From Alphaproteobacteria bacterium (GTDB lineage: Bacteria > Pseudomonadota > Alphaproteobacteria > Sphingomonadales > Sphingomonadaceae), in contig JAUIFP010000021.1 of NCBI GenBank assembly GCA_030430365.1, positions 1-43,460 on the forward strand: a DNA stretch of 43,460 nucleotides, given 5' to 3'. A model generated the notes under the pieces. The model saw only the letters and a list, made by a program, of their open reading frames with translations, was not told where the DNA came from and did not search any database. Below are positions 1 to 9,654 of the stretch, piece after piece; the first letter of the stretch is position 1, and every line of letters starts with the position of its first letter. A program made the translations under genes and the position numbers.

Positions 1-953
1 CCGCCTTGCTGGAACGGATATCTACTAGCCGGATTTCGCATGAGCGGACGTTCGGCATTGCATTTCCCGCAGTGCGCTTCGTTGAATCCGGCGATATCGG
101 CAGCCTGGAATACCGCGTGAGCATTCATGGGACGAGCTATGCCACCGGCCAGCTGCACCCGGACAGGATGATGGCGATCGCGCAGGCAGGCGACGCGCCG
201 AAGCTGGCGGGCATTGCTGGACGGGATCCGACATTCGGCATCGACGCGATCTGGATCGAACAGGGGCTGGCTAAGGAGGCGGAGGATGCTGGCTATAGCG
301 TGATCGATCCCGAAACGGTGATGATCACGCATTTCAATGAGACGGTTCGGGCCGAGGTAGCGACTTTGCTCACACGCGTGGTGACAGCCGATCTGCTCGA
401 CCAGCTCAGGGACAGGCAGCCGGGCCTGATCGAGGAACTGATCCCCAATCTCATGAGCGTGTCCGACGTCCAGCGCATTCTGCAGAACCTGCTGCGTGAA
501 CGCGTCTCGATCGCCAATCTGGATCTCATCATGGAGACGCTGGTGGATGCGGCGCGGCAGGAGCGCGATCCGGCCGAACTGACGGAGAAGGTTCGACAGG
601 CGCTCAGTACCGCGATCTGCAACGGACTGCGCGGGCAGAACCAGCATCTTTCGGTACTCAGCCTCGATCCCAGGCTTGAAAACCAAATCCTTTCTGCTTC
701 GGCGGCTCCGGAAGCTTCCGCACTGGGCATGGAACCAAGGCTGGCGGAGCAATTGCTGCGCAAACTGGCGCCGTTGGCAGAGTCCATGTTGCGGCAGGGC
801 AGGGCACCCGTGCTGCTCTGCGCTGGTCCGATCCGCCGGATCCTGGTGAAGCTCACCCAGCGATCGATTCCGCAGCTATCGGTTCTTTCGGTCGACGAGG
901 TCCCGATGCGGGTCTCGCTCCAATCCTTCGACGTGGTAAAGGTGGATGGGTGA
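1..953 (+). CDS. flhA: Flagellar export gate protein FlhA, C-terminal part (5' end outside window)
   Basis: The frame is open to the first base, so about 316 C-terminal residues of a longer protein are present. FlhA is the export-gate subunit of the flagellar type III secretion apparatus; its C-terminal cytoplasmic domain docks chaperone-substrate complexes. Family signatures visible are DPTFGIDAIWIE, GYSVIDPETVMITH, the LLRERVSI segment preceded by VQRILQN, and the terminal VLSVDEVP region. The membrane half lies upstream of the window. The stop overlaps the start of the next gene in a GTGA arrangement, so the two are translationally coupled. A virulence-type SctV homologue is the alternative, but flagellar fragments elsewhere in the window favour FlhA. 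Whether the full gene is intact cannot be judged here. Confidence 0.93.
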   Translation, partial: ALLERISTSRISHERTFGIAFPAVRFVESGDIGSLEYRVSIHGTSYATGQLHPDRMMAIAQAGDAPKLAGIAGRDPTFGIDAIWIEQGLAKEAEDAGYSVIDPETVMITHFNETVRAEVATLLTRVVTADLLDQLRDRQPGLIEELIPNLMSVSDVQRILQNLLRERVSIANLDLIMETLVDAARQERDPAELTEKVRQALSTAICNGLRGQNQHLSVLSLDPRLENQILSASAAPEASALGMEPRLAEQLLRKLAPLAESMLRQGRAPVLLCAGPIRRILVKLTQRSIPQLSVLSVDEVPMRVSLQSFDVVKVDG

Positions 954-2065
954 CGCAGGACGAACTGCATAACCGCATGGAGAGATTGCTCGCATTTCTG
1001 GAGCAGGATCCGGACAATCCCGCATTGCTCCGCGATGCGGCAGAGGTCGCGTTGGATGCGGGGGAGCCCCAGCAAGCGAAGGAGTTGTTCTCTCGCTTGC
1101 GGGATGCCGGCAATCTGACAGAGGCGGACAGCAACCTCTGGGCTATTGCCGCAATGCGCAGCGGGGAACCGCAAATGGCGGCCCGGACGTTTGAAAGCCT
1201 ACTTGAGCAGCAGCCGGGCAATCACGCGCTCGCTTTCAATCTTGCCTGGTCTCGCATGCTTGCAGGGGATCTGGTCGGCGCGCGGGAGGCATTGTCCCGA
1301 GAAGCGGTTGAGGCTCTGCCGCAGGCGGCCCAATTGGAAGTGCAATTGCTGCACCGGAGCGGGGAGTTCGATGCTGCGGCCGAACGTGCAAAGGAACATC
1401 TCGCGCGGCATGGCGACTACCCACCCTTACTCGCGGCCGTATCGACGCTGGCTATGGATCTGGAGGATCTGTCGCTGGCCCGCGATTGTGCGCAAAAGGC
1501 GGGAGCGCACCCTGAAGCGCTGACTACGCTGGGTACACTTGCCTTGGACGAACAGGAGCCCGAACTTGCGCGGGCAATGTTCGAAAAATCGCTCGCGTCG
1601 GACCAGAGCTCGCCGCGCGCCTGGGTCGGGCTCGGCCTGGCGGAACTTGCGCGGGGCAACAGCGCACAGGCCGGCGAACATATTGACAAAGGTGCGGCAC
1701 TCTTTGGCAGCCATCTTGGAAGCTGGATTGCTGCGGGTTGGGCCTGGCTGCTTGCTGGCGATGCTGGCAAGGCGCGCGACCGCTTCGAGCATGCAATCAG
1801 GATCGATGAAAATTTCGCCGAGGCCCAAGGTTCGCTGGCAGTAGTCGAAGCACTTGAAGGGCAGATCGAGGCGGCTCAACGCCGCGCCGAAATTGCTGTT
1901 CGGCTGGATAAGCAAAGCTTCGCCGCTGCCTTTGCGCGCATATTGATCAGCAGCGCTGGCGGAGACCATGAGGCCGCACAGCGGATCGCGGAGATTGCAC
2001 TAAGCCGCCCAATCGATTCCCAGGGCCAGACAATTGCCGATGCGATCGCTCGCCTGGCGCGTTAG
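950..2065 (+). CDS. TPR-repeat protein coupled to flhA
   Basis: A 371-residue protein built almost entirely of helical tetratricopeptide-like repeats, with recurring alanine-rich helix pairs such as AWVGLGLAELARGNSAQAGEH and SWIAAGWAWLLAGDAGKARD. No signal peptide or membrane segment is evident, so it is probably cytoplasmic. The GTG start overlaps the flhA TGA by four bases, which implies co-translation and a role tied to the flagellar export apparatus or its assembly. That role is inferred from position only, because TPR proteins are general protein-interaction scaffolds. It ends 33 bases before the convergent LysR gene. Confidence 0.8.
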   Translation: MTQDELHNRMERLLAFLEQDPDNPALLRDAAEVALDAGEPQQAKELFSRLRDAGNLTEADSNLWAIAAMRSGEPQMAARTFESLLEQQPGNHALAFNLAWSRMLAGDLVGAREALSREAVEALPQAAQLEVQLLHRSGEFDAAAERAKEHLARHGDYPPLLAAVSTLAMDLEDLSLARDCAQKAGAHPEALTTLGTLALDEQEPELARAMFEKSLASDQSSPRAWVGLGLAELARGNSAQAGEHIDKGAALFGSHLGSWIAAGWAWLLAGDAGKARDRFEHAIRIDENFAEAQGSLAVVEALEGQIEAAQRRAEIAVRLDKQSFAAAFARILISSAGGDHEAAQRIAEIALSRPIDSQGQTIADAIARLAR

Positions 2066-2098
2066 CCATTCTGCGAAATCCGATCGCGCCTCATTCAT

Positions 2099-3175
2099 TT
2101 ACCGCTTTGAGCGGCGAATACCTGCCTTTGCCATTGCCGCAATCGGATCGATTGCTGGATTGCCGGAATGTTCCACCGCCGGATCGGTCATAAAGTTGGC
2201 GGCCATTGCACTGGCCCCCAGGGTTGAGACGCAATATTGCTCTTCAGCCATAACCTCCGAACCACGCATCATCGCCTTCAGTACATTCACGGCAGCATCG
2301 CACACCGCGCCGACACGTTGGCCCCGACTGGGGTTGGATGCCACCACCAGCGTTCGCGTCAGAAATGGATCGCAGATACGCACAGCCTTGAGTGCGCCGG
2401 ACTGAATAAGTTTGCCTATCGCGCATGTCTCCAGCGCTTCATTGCGCCCGACCGGAGCGACCAAATAGCCGGCCCCGGATTCCAGCAGCAGTTGTATTCC
2501 CCTTGGCGAATTGACCTCGGCTTCCACCATCAATGAAATACCTTTCGCCGCGGCCAGTGAATTAACGGTCGTTCTCAGCAGGCTGGGCTCCGATCGGATC
2601 AGCAACGGCAGATCTTCCAGTTCTCTGAACAGGACTTCCGATCGATTGAGGAAAGGATCATTCGCTGGCCCGACAAGGCAGATGTCATAGACGCAGATCG
2701 GCTCGTCCCTAGGTCCGACCGTGGATCCGTTGCGCAAGAAAACGGCGACATCGATTTCGCTGCGGTCCAGCGCGCTGTCGATTTCGCTGCTTTCCCCGTC
2801 ATCAAACTGCAGGCGTATCAGAGGATGGTCTTTCTTCACCTGCGTGAACAGCCGGGTCACAAATCTGTCTGAAACGCTTGTCGAGACTCGAATCTTCACT
2901 CCGCCGCCCATTGTCAGCGGCGAAGTTGCTGCATTGTCCACCATCCGATCGAGGATGCCGGTCATCTCCAGGACAAGCGGCAGGATCCGTTCCCCCAGTT
3001 CGGTGGGGACGACGCCGCGCCCGTTCCGGTAAAAGATTCGTCCGCCGAATTCACGTTCGAAATCGGCCAAGGACCTGCTTACGAAGGTCTGCGATTTATT
3101 GAGGCGCATGGCCGCCTTGCTCAGGCTTCCGGCGCTTTGAATTTCTAGTACGACCCTTAACTGGACGAAGTCCAT
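2099..3175 (-). CDS. LysR-family transcriptional regulator
   Basis: A 358-residue protein with the LysR winged-helix N-terminus at residues 1-60 (MDFVQLRVVLEIQSAGSLSK, then AAMRLNKSQTFVSRSLADFE), followed by a two-lobed effector-binding domain from about residue 90. LysR regulators bind small-molecule inducers and usually control divergently transcribed targets. Here the divergent target would be the TonB-dependent receptor across a ~350-base intergenic region, so control of the neighbouring uptake and catabolic genes is a reasonable inference. A GGAGAGG ribosome-binding site lies ten bases before the ATG. The protein is longer than the usual ~300 residues owing to a C-terminal extension of about 50 residues ending in RRSKR. 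The inducer cannot be read from sequence. Confidence 0.9.
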   Translation of the reverse strand: MDFVQLRVVLEIQSAGSLSKAAMRLNKSQTFVSRSLADFEREFGGRIFYRNGRGVVPTELGERILPLVLEMTGILDRMVDNAATSPLTMGGGVKIRVSTSVSDRFVTRLFTQVKKDHPLIRLQFDDGESSEIDSALDRSEIDVAVFLRNGSTVGPRDEPICVYDICLVGPANDPFLNRSEVLFRELEDLPLLIRSEPSLLRTTVNSLAAAKGISLMVEAEVNSPRGIQLLLESGAGYLVAPVGRNEALETCAIGKLIQSGALKAVRICDPFLTRTLVVASNPSRGQRVGAVCDAAVNVLKAMMRGSEVMAEEQYCVSTLGASAMAANFMTDPAVEHSGNPAIDPIAAMAKAGIRRSKR

Positions 3176-3528
3176 AGGCCTGTAACCTCTCCAAAACCTC
3201 CAGCCTTTTTCTGGTCAGGCGTGGAGCACCGCGGAAAGATTTAGTCCGCTTTTCTGTCAATGCATAGTGGAATTCTTCAGCATGCCGTCTTTCGGCCATT
3301 TGATGCCGTAAAGTTCTACCCGGCAATTCTGCCATTCATGTTCACCGCCGACCGAATGATTATCAGATGAAGAATAAGCCGGACTGTCATGTCCTGCGAT
3401 TTTTGAAGCGAGAAGCAGTTCCGCGATTTTTTTTGAACCAGAAAGTTACCGGTACCAAACCGGATGGTGGATGCAGCAGGTTTCATGTGCACCACCGTGA
3501 ATGGGAAGTTTTAACGGGGAGAGGACAC
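3176..3528 (+). promoter_or_regulatory. Divergent LysR/TonB-receptor intergenic region with inverted repeat
   Basis: This ~350-base stretch separates the divergent regulator and receptor genes. The receptor frame can be extended upstream to an ATG at 3367, but that extension lacks receptor-like sequence, so the region is better read as promoter and leader. An inverted repeat CCGGT-N5-ACCGG lies at 3449-3463, about 65 bases before the chosen receptor start, and could be an operator. No convincing -35/-10 pair was assigned. The region is the natural place for LysR binding, which is inference from gene layout. Confidence 0.4.
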
Positions 3529-6500
3529 GTGAAATCGAACGCAATTGGGTTGCTGGGCCGTAGCTCGGCATTTGCTTTGGCATTGGCTGCCCTTGCACCG
3601 GCATCGCAAGCTTGGGCGCAGGAGGATGAAGCATTGCCCGCTGAGGCCGATGCAGGCCGCAGTCAGGAAGAAACGATCGTGGTGACCGGTTCGCGCATTG
3701 CGCGATCCACCTTCACTTCGACGACACCGGTCACGGTGATTGGCGCCGACACGATCGCAGCCCTTGGCCAGGTCAACATCGGTGAAACGCTGCAGATGCT
3801 GCCGCAGAACGTGGCGACCGTTTCCGATACCAATGTCGGCCTTGCCGCAAATACGGTTCAGGTTAACATCGGCGCGCAAATCGCCAACCTTCGCGGCCTC
3901 AACCCGCGCAATGGCGTGCGCACTCTGACTCTTGTGGACACGCGGCGCCATGTGCCTTCGACCACTGGCGGCGGCGTCGACATGAACCTGATTCCGTCGA
4001 TCCTGGTGCAGAATGTCGAAACGGTGACCGGCGGCGCATCGGCGGCCTACGGTACCGACGCGCTTGTGGGCGTCGTCAATATCATCCTCGACAAGCAGTT
4101 GCAGGGTATCAAGGCCCAGATCGACTACGGTGAAACCTTCCGCAGTGACGGCACAAACTTCCACGCTGCTCTGGCCTATGGAACGGACTTCGCCGACGGC
4201 CGTGGACACTTCATCATTGGCGGCGAATATCAGGACTCGGGCGAAGTCGGTGATTGCGTCTATGTCCGCGAATGGTGCGCACGCTCGCCCGATACGTTCC
4301 TCAACGAACAGTATAATCAGCCGGGAACGACCCATTTTGGCGAGCCGCATTACATTCGCGGCAATGACGGCGCCTATACCAACTACAGCCTCACGGGCGT
4401 GCTGCGCGGAACCACATCTGGCCGCGTGAACGACACGCAGTTGCGCAATATCACCTTCACTGAAGACGGGTCGCGCGCGCTGGATTTCGATCCCGGCGAA
4501 TACACTCAGGGAATTGGCTTCTTCAGCCGTCAGGGCGGCACTTGCACGCTTGATTGTTCGCTCTGGTCCGAAGTTCAATTGAAGCCGGAAGTTGAGCGCT
4601 CCTCGATATTTGCGCATGCGGACTATGAATTCTCGTCGAGCCTCAAGGCAACGTTTGAAGCCTCTTACGCAAAGCGTAAGTCGAGCGTGAAGGGTCTATC
4701 GCTCGGGCCATCTTCCGGGCATCCGATCCGCGCAGACAACGCCTATCTTGCGGACGTCGTAATCTTCGATCGTTCAACCGGGCAGGATATTCTCCTGACC
4801 GACTTCATCGACAGCACGCGCACGGGTGGCTTTATCATCGGATTTACGCCCAATCCCGATCCAGACGGCGCCCCAATTCCGATCTACGATCCTGTCAGGC
4901 CAGGCGTCGGCGGCTCGAGCGCGACGGAATTGAATACGTCGCAAGCGCCGGGTGTCGACAATCTGCCGCTGTTCATCGGCAAGCACATGCATGATGCTAT
5001 TGGCGCTCGCAACAATACCAAGACCGATCTGGAAACCTATCGGATCATGGCCGGCCTGGAAGGGGAGTTCGAGCTCTTCGGGAATAGCTGGAACTGGGAT
5101 GCCTACTACCAGTACGGCAAGACCACGCAGAACCTCCAGATTGAAGGCAACCGCATCAACGAATACTTCGCCGCCGCGATCGACGCAGTCGACGAAGGTA
5201 TGATGCGGACGATGCAGCAGGACATCAACGGCAACTGGATCCCCGGCAGCGGAACGCCCAACGGCAATATCGTCTGTCGCGGCACTCTACTTGGCCCGGG
5301 CCCCAATCCCGTTGCAACGCCCAACACGTCGCAGCCTGCCAGCTGGTTCCAGCATTGGAACCTGCCTTATGCGGACGGGTGTAAGCCACTCGCACTGATC
5401 GGCAACGAATACGATCCGGAGGCGATCGCCTACGTCTATCGCACCGCGCAAGAAGACTTTGACTATGAACAGCATGTCTTCGCATTCAATCTGGGCGGTG
5501 ATCTTTTCGAAGGCTGGGCCGGACCAATCGCACTGGCTGTCGGCGGTGAATATCGCTTTGAAACAGGCTCTGCTGTCCATGAGACACTGGGCGGCGGCAT
5601 CCAGTTCCCGGTCGATGCTTTCGGCAACGACTATGGCGGCGATTTGAAGATCCTCGAAGGTTATGTGGAAGCCAACATTCCGTTGCTGCGCGATATTCCT
5701 CTGGTCCAATATCTGGAACTCAATGGGGCATTCCGTCGCACAGAACAGACCAACACCAGCGGGACGACCGACGAATCGAAAGATCTGGGTTTCAACACCT
5801 GGAAGCTCTCGGGCAATTGGGAAGTCACGGACTGGCTGCGCTTCCGCGCTACCCGTTCGCGCGACGTTCGTGCGGCTTCCTTCGTCGATCTCTACTACAA
5901 CCTGGGCAAGACGAACTACGGTCCGCCGACGGGCCGTGTGAATAACCCCTGGGCATCCGGGGACATCACTGGCCTCGATGACTTCGTCGAAATCCTCTAT
6001 CCGCCAAACTTCACACTGAAGCCGGAAGTGGGCGACACGTTCACTGCGGGCGTGGTGCTGCAGCCGGGCGGTCCGCTCGAAGGCTTGCGCGTCTCGGTCG
6101 ACTATTACGACATCCAGATCAAGGATGCGATCGTGGTGCTCACCGCACAGGAAACGGTGAATGCATGCTATGTCGCGGAATTGGCCTGTGACGCGTTGTT
6201 CACGGATCTCAATGGCGGCGGTCAGTCTTACGCAGACCTATCCGATGCAGAGCGACTCGCACTTGGCGCACTCGCAAAAGCGAATAGCGGCGCGGCCGGT
6301 GCTGGCATCGAATCCATCCGTCGCGGCAATGCCAATGTTGGCAAGTTCAAAACGAGTGGCGTCGACGTAGAGGCGATGTATGTGCTGCCGCTCAACAAGC
6401 TGGGTGACACCATGCCCGGTACGGTCACGTTCCGCGGCCTGGCAACGATCACCAATGAGATGGTAGTTGATCTGCTCGGTACGGGGGCAACGGAAACCGA

Positions 6501-6948
6501 TTACATCAATCAGACGGGCGGTACGGCCTTCGGTGGCTTTGCAGCTCCGCCGGATTACGTCCTGACCGGCTACCTGACCTACGATGTGGGCGGTTTCTCG
6601 ATCACGGGCGACATCAGGTACATTCCGGAAGGTATCTACGATATCCGCCGGTGCGATGTCAGTCGCGGTGAATGTGATGCCTCCGATGTCAACGGGATCA
6701 ACAACAACTACGTTGAATCGCGGACCTACGTTGGACTGTCGACCTCGTACAAGTTCGGCCTGTTCGGCTCCAGCGAGGCTGAGGTGTTCCTTTCGATCCG
6801 CAACCTGTTCGACAAAGACCCGCCGGCATCGCCTAGCAACGCCTCCGGTTCGGGTGGCCCCGTGCTGGGCAATGGTGGTCCCACCAACCCGGTTTACTAC
6901 GATACTCTCGGCGCTCGGTGGCGCACGGGTATTCGCATGAGCTTCTAA
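3529..6948 (+). CDS. TonB-dependent outer-membrane receptor
   Basis: A 1139-residue outer-membrane receptor for energy-dependent uptake of a ligand too large or scarce for porins. The GTG start at 3529 is chosen because a GGGGAGAGG site precedes it and it yields a clean signal peptide (hydrophobic AFALALAALAPA, cleavage after SQAWA). A TonB-box-like ETIVVTGSRI follows near residue 45, then a plug domain (VNIGETLQMLPQN, TGGASAAYGTDALVGVVNII) and a long beta-barrel ending in an aromatic residue (GIRMSF). Two Cys-containing barrel segments (GDCVYVREWC and QGGTCTLDC) may form loop disulfides. It is larger than siderophore receptors and resembles the expanded sphingomonad receptors used for organic substrates. 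The ligand is unknown. Neighbouring hydrolase and dehydrogenase genes suggest an ester, lactone or alcohol compound. Confidence 0.93.
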   Translation: MKSNAIGLLGRSSAFALALAALAPASQAWAQEDEALPAEADAGRSQEETIVVTGSRIARSTFTSTTPVTVIGADTIAALGQVNIGETLQMLPQNVATVSDTNVGLAANTVQVNIGAQIANLRGLNPRNGVRTLTLVDTRRHVPSTTGGGVDMNLIPSILVQNVETVTGGASAAYGTDALVGVVNIILDKQLQGIKAQIDYGETFRSDGTNFHAALAYGTDFADGRGHFIIGGEYQDSGEVGDCVYVREWCARSPDTFLNEQYNQPGTTHFGEPHYIRGNDGAYTNYSLTGVLRGTTSGRVNDTQLRNITFTEDGSRALDFDPGEYTQGIGFFSRQGGTCTLDCSLWSEVQLKPEVERSSIFAHADYEFSSSLKATFEASYAKRKSSVKGLSLGPSSGHPIRADNAYLADVVIFDRSTGQDILLTDFIDSTRTGGFIIGFTPNPDPDGAPIPIYDPVRPGVGGSSATELNTSQAPGVDNLPLFIGKHMHDAIGARNNTKTDLETYRIMAGLEGEFELFGNSWNWDAYYQYGKTTQNLQIEGNRINEYFAAAIDAVDEGMMRTMQQDINGNWIPGSGTPNGNIVCRGTLLGPGPNPVATPNTSQPASWFQHWNLPYADGCKPLALIGNEYDPEAIAYVYRTAQEDFDYEQHVFAFNLGGDLFEGWAGPIALAVGGEYRFETGSAVHETLGGGIQFPVDAFGNDYGGDLKILEGYVEANIPLLRDIPLVQYLELNGAFRRTEQTNTSGTTDESKDLGFNTWKLSGNWEVTDWLRFRATRSRDVRAASFVDLYYNLGKTNYGPPTGRVNNPWASGDITGLDDFVEILYPPNFTLKPEVGDTFTAGVVLQPGGPLEGLRVSVDYYDIQIKDAIVVLTAQETVNACYVAELACDALFTDLNGGGQSYADLSDAERLALGALAKANSGAAGAGIESIRRGNANVGKFKTSGVDVEAMYVLPLNKLGDTMPGTVTFRGLATITNEMVVDLLGTGATETDYINQTGGTAFGGFAAPPDYVLTGYLTYDVGGFSITGDIRYIPEGIYDIRRCDVSRGECDASDVNGINNNYVESRTYVGLSTSYKFGLFGSSEAEVFLSIRNLFDKDPPASPSNASGSGGPVLGNGGPTNPVYYDTLGARWRTGIRMSF

Positions 6949-6977
6949 ACTCCCTGCAGGCCCATCCCTGCAGCATC

Positions 6978-7011
6978 GGGCCGCGGCTTACCTCGCCGCG
7001 GCCCTTTTTTT
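6978..7011 (+). terminator. Rho-independent terminator of the TonB-receptor gene
   Basis: A perfect ten-base-pair stem GGGCCGCGGC/GCCGCGGCCC with a seven-base loop is followed directly by seven T residues, thirty bases after the receptor stop codon. This is a textbook intrinsic terminator on the plus strand. It also separates the receptor from the convergent alcohol dehydrogenase gene. Confidence 0.92.
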
Positions 7012-7109
7012 GTGCCGACTATGCGTGAGTTCCCAAGGCCTCAATGACGGGTGAAAGCGTTTGTGGCCGGCTAGACAGGAATGCCTTCCCGACAACTCGC
7101 AGACGAAGC

Positions 7110-8264
7110 TTACAGAGCCGCCTCGTAGATGGCCTGTGCGTCCGCCTCGGTCACCTCGCGCGGGTTGCGCATCAGGAGTCGCTGCACTGTAATCGCAGCC
7201 GCTGCCATGTGCGGTATAGTGTTGGAACTTATACCGAAAGCAGAAAGATGACGCTCAATGCCGATTGCGGCAGACAGCCGCTCGATTTCTTCTATTCCCT
7301 TCAGGGCGTCCGCCTTGGCGTCGCCGCTCCCGCCTTTGTCCATGGCCACCGCGATCCGCGCGTAGCGTTCCGGCGCGGCTTCCAGATTGAAGCGCAGGAC
7401 ATGTGGCAGCAGTAGCGAGTTGGCAACGCCGTGGGCGATATGAAACTCGCCTCCCAGCGGATAGGCAAGGGCGTGGACCGCGCCAGTATTGACCGGGCCG
7501 AGGCATTGACCGCCCAGATGGCTTGCGCGCAGCATGCCTTCGCGCGCTTCCATGTCGTCGCCATTGGCGCAGGCACGCTCGATATAACGGGCGATCAGAG
7601 ATATCCCTTCCAGGGCCCAACCATCGACGGCGGGATGGGAGAAGCGGTTGGCATAAGCTTCGATGCAATGGGTCAGCGCATCGATGCCGGTTGCTGCAGT
7701 TACGCTGCGCGGCATCGAGCGTGTCAGTGCGGGATCGAGATAGGCGCAGTCGGGCACGATATGCGGGCTGACCACGCCTTTCTTGAGTAGCGCCTCCGTA
7801 TCCTCGACGATGGCGATCGGCGTCGCCTCGCTGCCCGTGCCAGCCGTTGTGGGAATGCAGGCGAGCGCGAACGAACGGCCCTGCAGCAGATCCGTGCCGA
7901 CAACTTCGCTGAGCGTTTGCTTTCCGTCGCTGAGCGCGGAGATCAGCTTGGCCAGATCCATGGCAGTGCCGCCCCCGAAGCCGACAACCGCGTCGGCCTG
8001 GACGTCCCGTGCAGCAGCGATGCCGTCATCGAGCTCGGCGATGGTCGGTTCACCGTCGCCTGTCTCCCAAATCGTGGAGGCCAGTCCAGCGGCGGCGAGC
8101 GCATCTTCCAGCCCTTCGCACATTGCGCGGATCGGCCGCCCGGTGACGATCAGCACGCGCTTGCAGCCCATAGCAGCGAGATCGGTGGCACATTCGGCAG
8201 CGACGCCCGCGCCAAGGCGCACGGTTTTGACGTTGTGCAGGGTCAGTGTCGCAGGTGTGCTCAA
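7110..8264 (-). CDS. Iron-containing (group III) alcohol dehydrogenase
   Basis: A 384-residue NAD(P)-dependent dehydrogenase of the iron-type family, usual length for the group. The dinucleotide-binding GFGGGTAMDLAK motif and the PTTAGTGSE motif are present. Probable metal ligands are the Asp and His of GIDALTHCIEAY, the His of GAVHALAYPLGG and the His of HGVANSLLLP, so the active site looks complete. No signal peptide is seen, so it is cytoplasmic. Members oxidise primary alcohols, lactaldehyde or 4-hydroxybutyrate, or act as maleylacetate reductases; the exact substrate is open. The best start is TTG at 8264, with a GAGGAAA site seven bases upstream. It lies 56 bases downstream of the serine hydrolase gene and is probably in the same transcription unit. 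Confidence 0.9.
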   Translation of the reverse strand: MSTPATLTLHNVKTVRLGAGVAAECATDLAAMGCKRVLIVTGRPIRAMCEGLEDALAAAGLASTIWETGDGEPTIAELDDGIAAARDVQADAVVGFGGGTAMDLAKLISALSDGKQTLSEVVGTDLLQGRSFALACIPTTAGTGSEATPIAIVEDTEALLKKGVVSPHIVPDCAYLDPALTRSMPRSVTAATGIDALTHCIEAYANRFSHPAVDGWALEGISLIARYIERACANGDDMEAREGMLRASHLGGQCLGPVNTGAVHALAYPLGGEFHIAHGVANSLLLPHVLRFNLEAAPERYARIAVAMDKGGSGDAKADALKGIEEIERLSAAIGIERHLSAFGISSNTIPHMAAAAITVQRLLMRNPREVTEADAQAIYEAAL

Positions 8265-8320
8265 AATATCGTTTCCTCATTCTGGCGGCTGATTTTGCCG
8301 CGCCTCGATTGCCCGCAGGC

Positions 8321-9586
8321 TCAGTCTTGCACTGCCAGGTGGGTGAGCGTGGAGAAGTCGTAAATCAGCTCAACGCCGCCGCGCAGCTGTGTGACGAGCA
8401 CAGCCACGACATCTTCTTTCGGGTCGACGTAAAAGTGCGTCGCGCCGGCTCCCGACCAGCCGAACTGTCCCTTGGAAAGCGGAAAACCATATTGCGCTGG
8501 GTCGGTCACGACTTCCACGCCTAGGCCGTAGCCTCGCCCGACAAAGTCGCCCGCCTGAACGCCTTGGGGCAGATGGTTCGTTGCCATGAATTCAACCGTT
8601 CGCGGCTCCAGCAGCCGCGTGCCGTCAAGCTCGCCCCGATTGAGCAACATCTGCGCGAATTGCAGGTAGTCGCGGGCAGTGGATGACATGCCGCTGCCGC
8701 CCAGAATGGTCGAGCCATAGCGCGGCTGATCGTCCCACGGCACGGTCGAGACTTCGCCATTATCTTCCTTGCGGTAGAGCGTGGCGTAATTGTCAGGCCG
8801 TTCGACAGGCTGGCCGAAGAAGGTGCTGGGCATATCGAGCGGTTCGAAAATCCGCGTGCGGCAGAATTCAGCAAAGGACATGCCGGAGAAATATTCGACC
8901 AGATAGGCCTGCATGTCGTGGGCAAAGCTGTAGACCCATTTTTCGCCCGGCTGATAGATCAGGGGAAAACTGGCCATGCCCTTGGCGAATTCTTCCTGGC
9001 TCTTGAGTCGAAGGCCGGTTTCTTCCCAAGTCTGGTTGATTTGGTCGTCGCCGAAATCGCCATAGGAAAATCCGGCAGTATGCCGGAACACATCCTGGAT
9101 CGTGATCTTGCGCTTGGGCTTCTCCAGGATCGCTTCGCCATTCTCGTCGCGCCCGGCAAACACCATCACGTCTGCGAACTCGGGAATGTAATTCTCTAGC
9201 GGATCGGTCAGCTGGAACTTGCCTTCCTCATACAGCATCAGCAGCGCAACGCTCGCCACTGGCTTGGTCATTGAGAACATGCGCACCACAGTGTCGCGTT
9301 CCATCGGCTGCTGGGTTTGGCGATCGGCCCAGCCATACACGTCGACATGCGCGATCTTGCCGTGCCGTGCGATCATGGTGACGATGCCGCCAGTCTTCCC
9401 GCTATCGACATAGTCGCGCATCTTCGCATCGAGATTTTCCAGCTGGGAAGGCGAGAGGCCCACTTCTTCAGGCGTAGCCGTCGGCCGATCCTTGGCGAGC
9501 GCCGGCATTGCGTAAAGGCCGGTCGCCAAGGCTGCCATTGCCGCAAAACGGGCAGCTTTCGCCGCATATTCTGATGGCGCTCTCAT
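8321..9586 (-). CDS. Exported beta-lactamase-fold serine hydrolase (esterase family VIII type)
   Basis: A 421-residue enzyme of the class C beta-lactamase/EstB-like superfamily, most of which are esterases. The catalytic S-x-x-K tetrad is SMTK at residues 105-108, a Tyr-containing WVYSFAHDM segment lies where the catalytic Tyr is expected, and a WSGAGATHFYVDP segment occupies the KTG-box region. The ATG at 9586 is chosen because GGGAGGAAAG precedes it and it opens a signal peptide (AARFAAMAALATGLYAMPALA), so the enzyme acts in the periplasm or outside. The frame can be extended upstream but without a signal or binding site. With its neighbours it probably cleaves an ester or lactone taken up through the receptor. 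Substrate is unknown. Confidence 0.88.
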   Translation of the reverse strand: MRAPSEYAAKAARFAAMAALATGLYAMPALAKDRPTATPEEVGLSPSQLENLDAKMRDYVDSGKTGGIVTMIARHGKIAHVDVYGWADRQTQQPMERDTVVRMFSMTKPVASVALLMLYEEGKFQLTDPLENYIPEFADVMVFAGRDENGEAILEKPKRKITIQDVFRHTAGFSYGDFGDDQINQTWEETGLRLKSQEEFAKGMASFPLIYQPGEKWVYSFAHDMQAYLVEYFSGMSFAEFCRTRIFEPLDMPSTFFGQPVERPDNYATLYRKEDNGEVSTVPWDDQPRYGSTILGGSGMSSTARDYLQFAQMLLNRGELDGTRLLEPRTVEFMATNHLPQGVQAGDFVGRGYGLGVEVVTDPAQYGFPLSKGQFGWSGAGATHFYVDPKEDVVAVLVTQLRGGVELIYDFSTLTHLAVQD

Positions 9587-9610
9587 CGCTCTTTCCTCCC
9601 TGCCTGGCAG

Positions 9611-9648
9611 TAAAACGGGCCCGGTGCCCTGTACGATACCGGGCCCGT
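9611..9648 (-). terminator. Hairpin terminator or attenuator between two hydrolase genes
   Basis: An 11-base-pair perfect stem ACGGGCCCGGT/ACCGGGCCCGT with a 12-base loop lies six bases past the stop of the alpha/beta-hydrolase. Read on the minus strand it is followed by TTTTA. This fits an intrinsic terminator for that gene, or a partial terminator that lowers expression of the next gene, whose ribosome-binding site starts within about 20 bases. Confidence 0.75.
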
Positions 9649-9654
9649 CCCCCC

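Noticed and set aside
3367-3528. N-terminal extension of the TonB receptor from ATG 3367
   Set aside because: It would place 54 non-signal residues before a clear signal peptide, while GTG 3529 has a strong ribosome-binding site.
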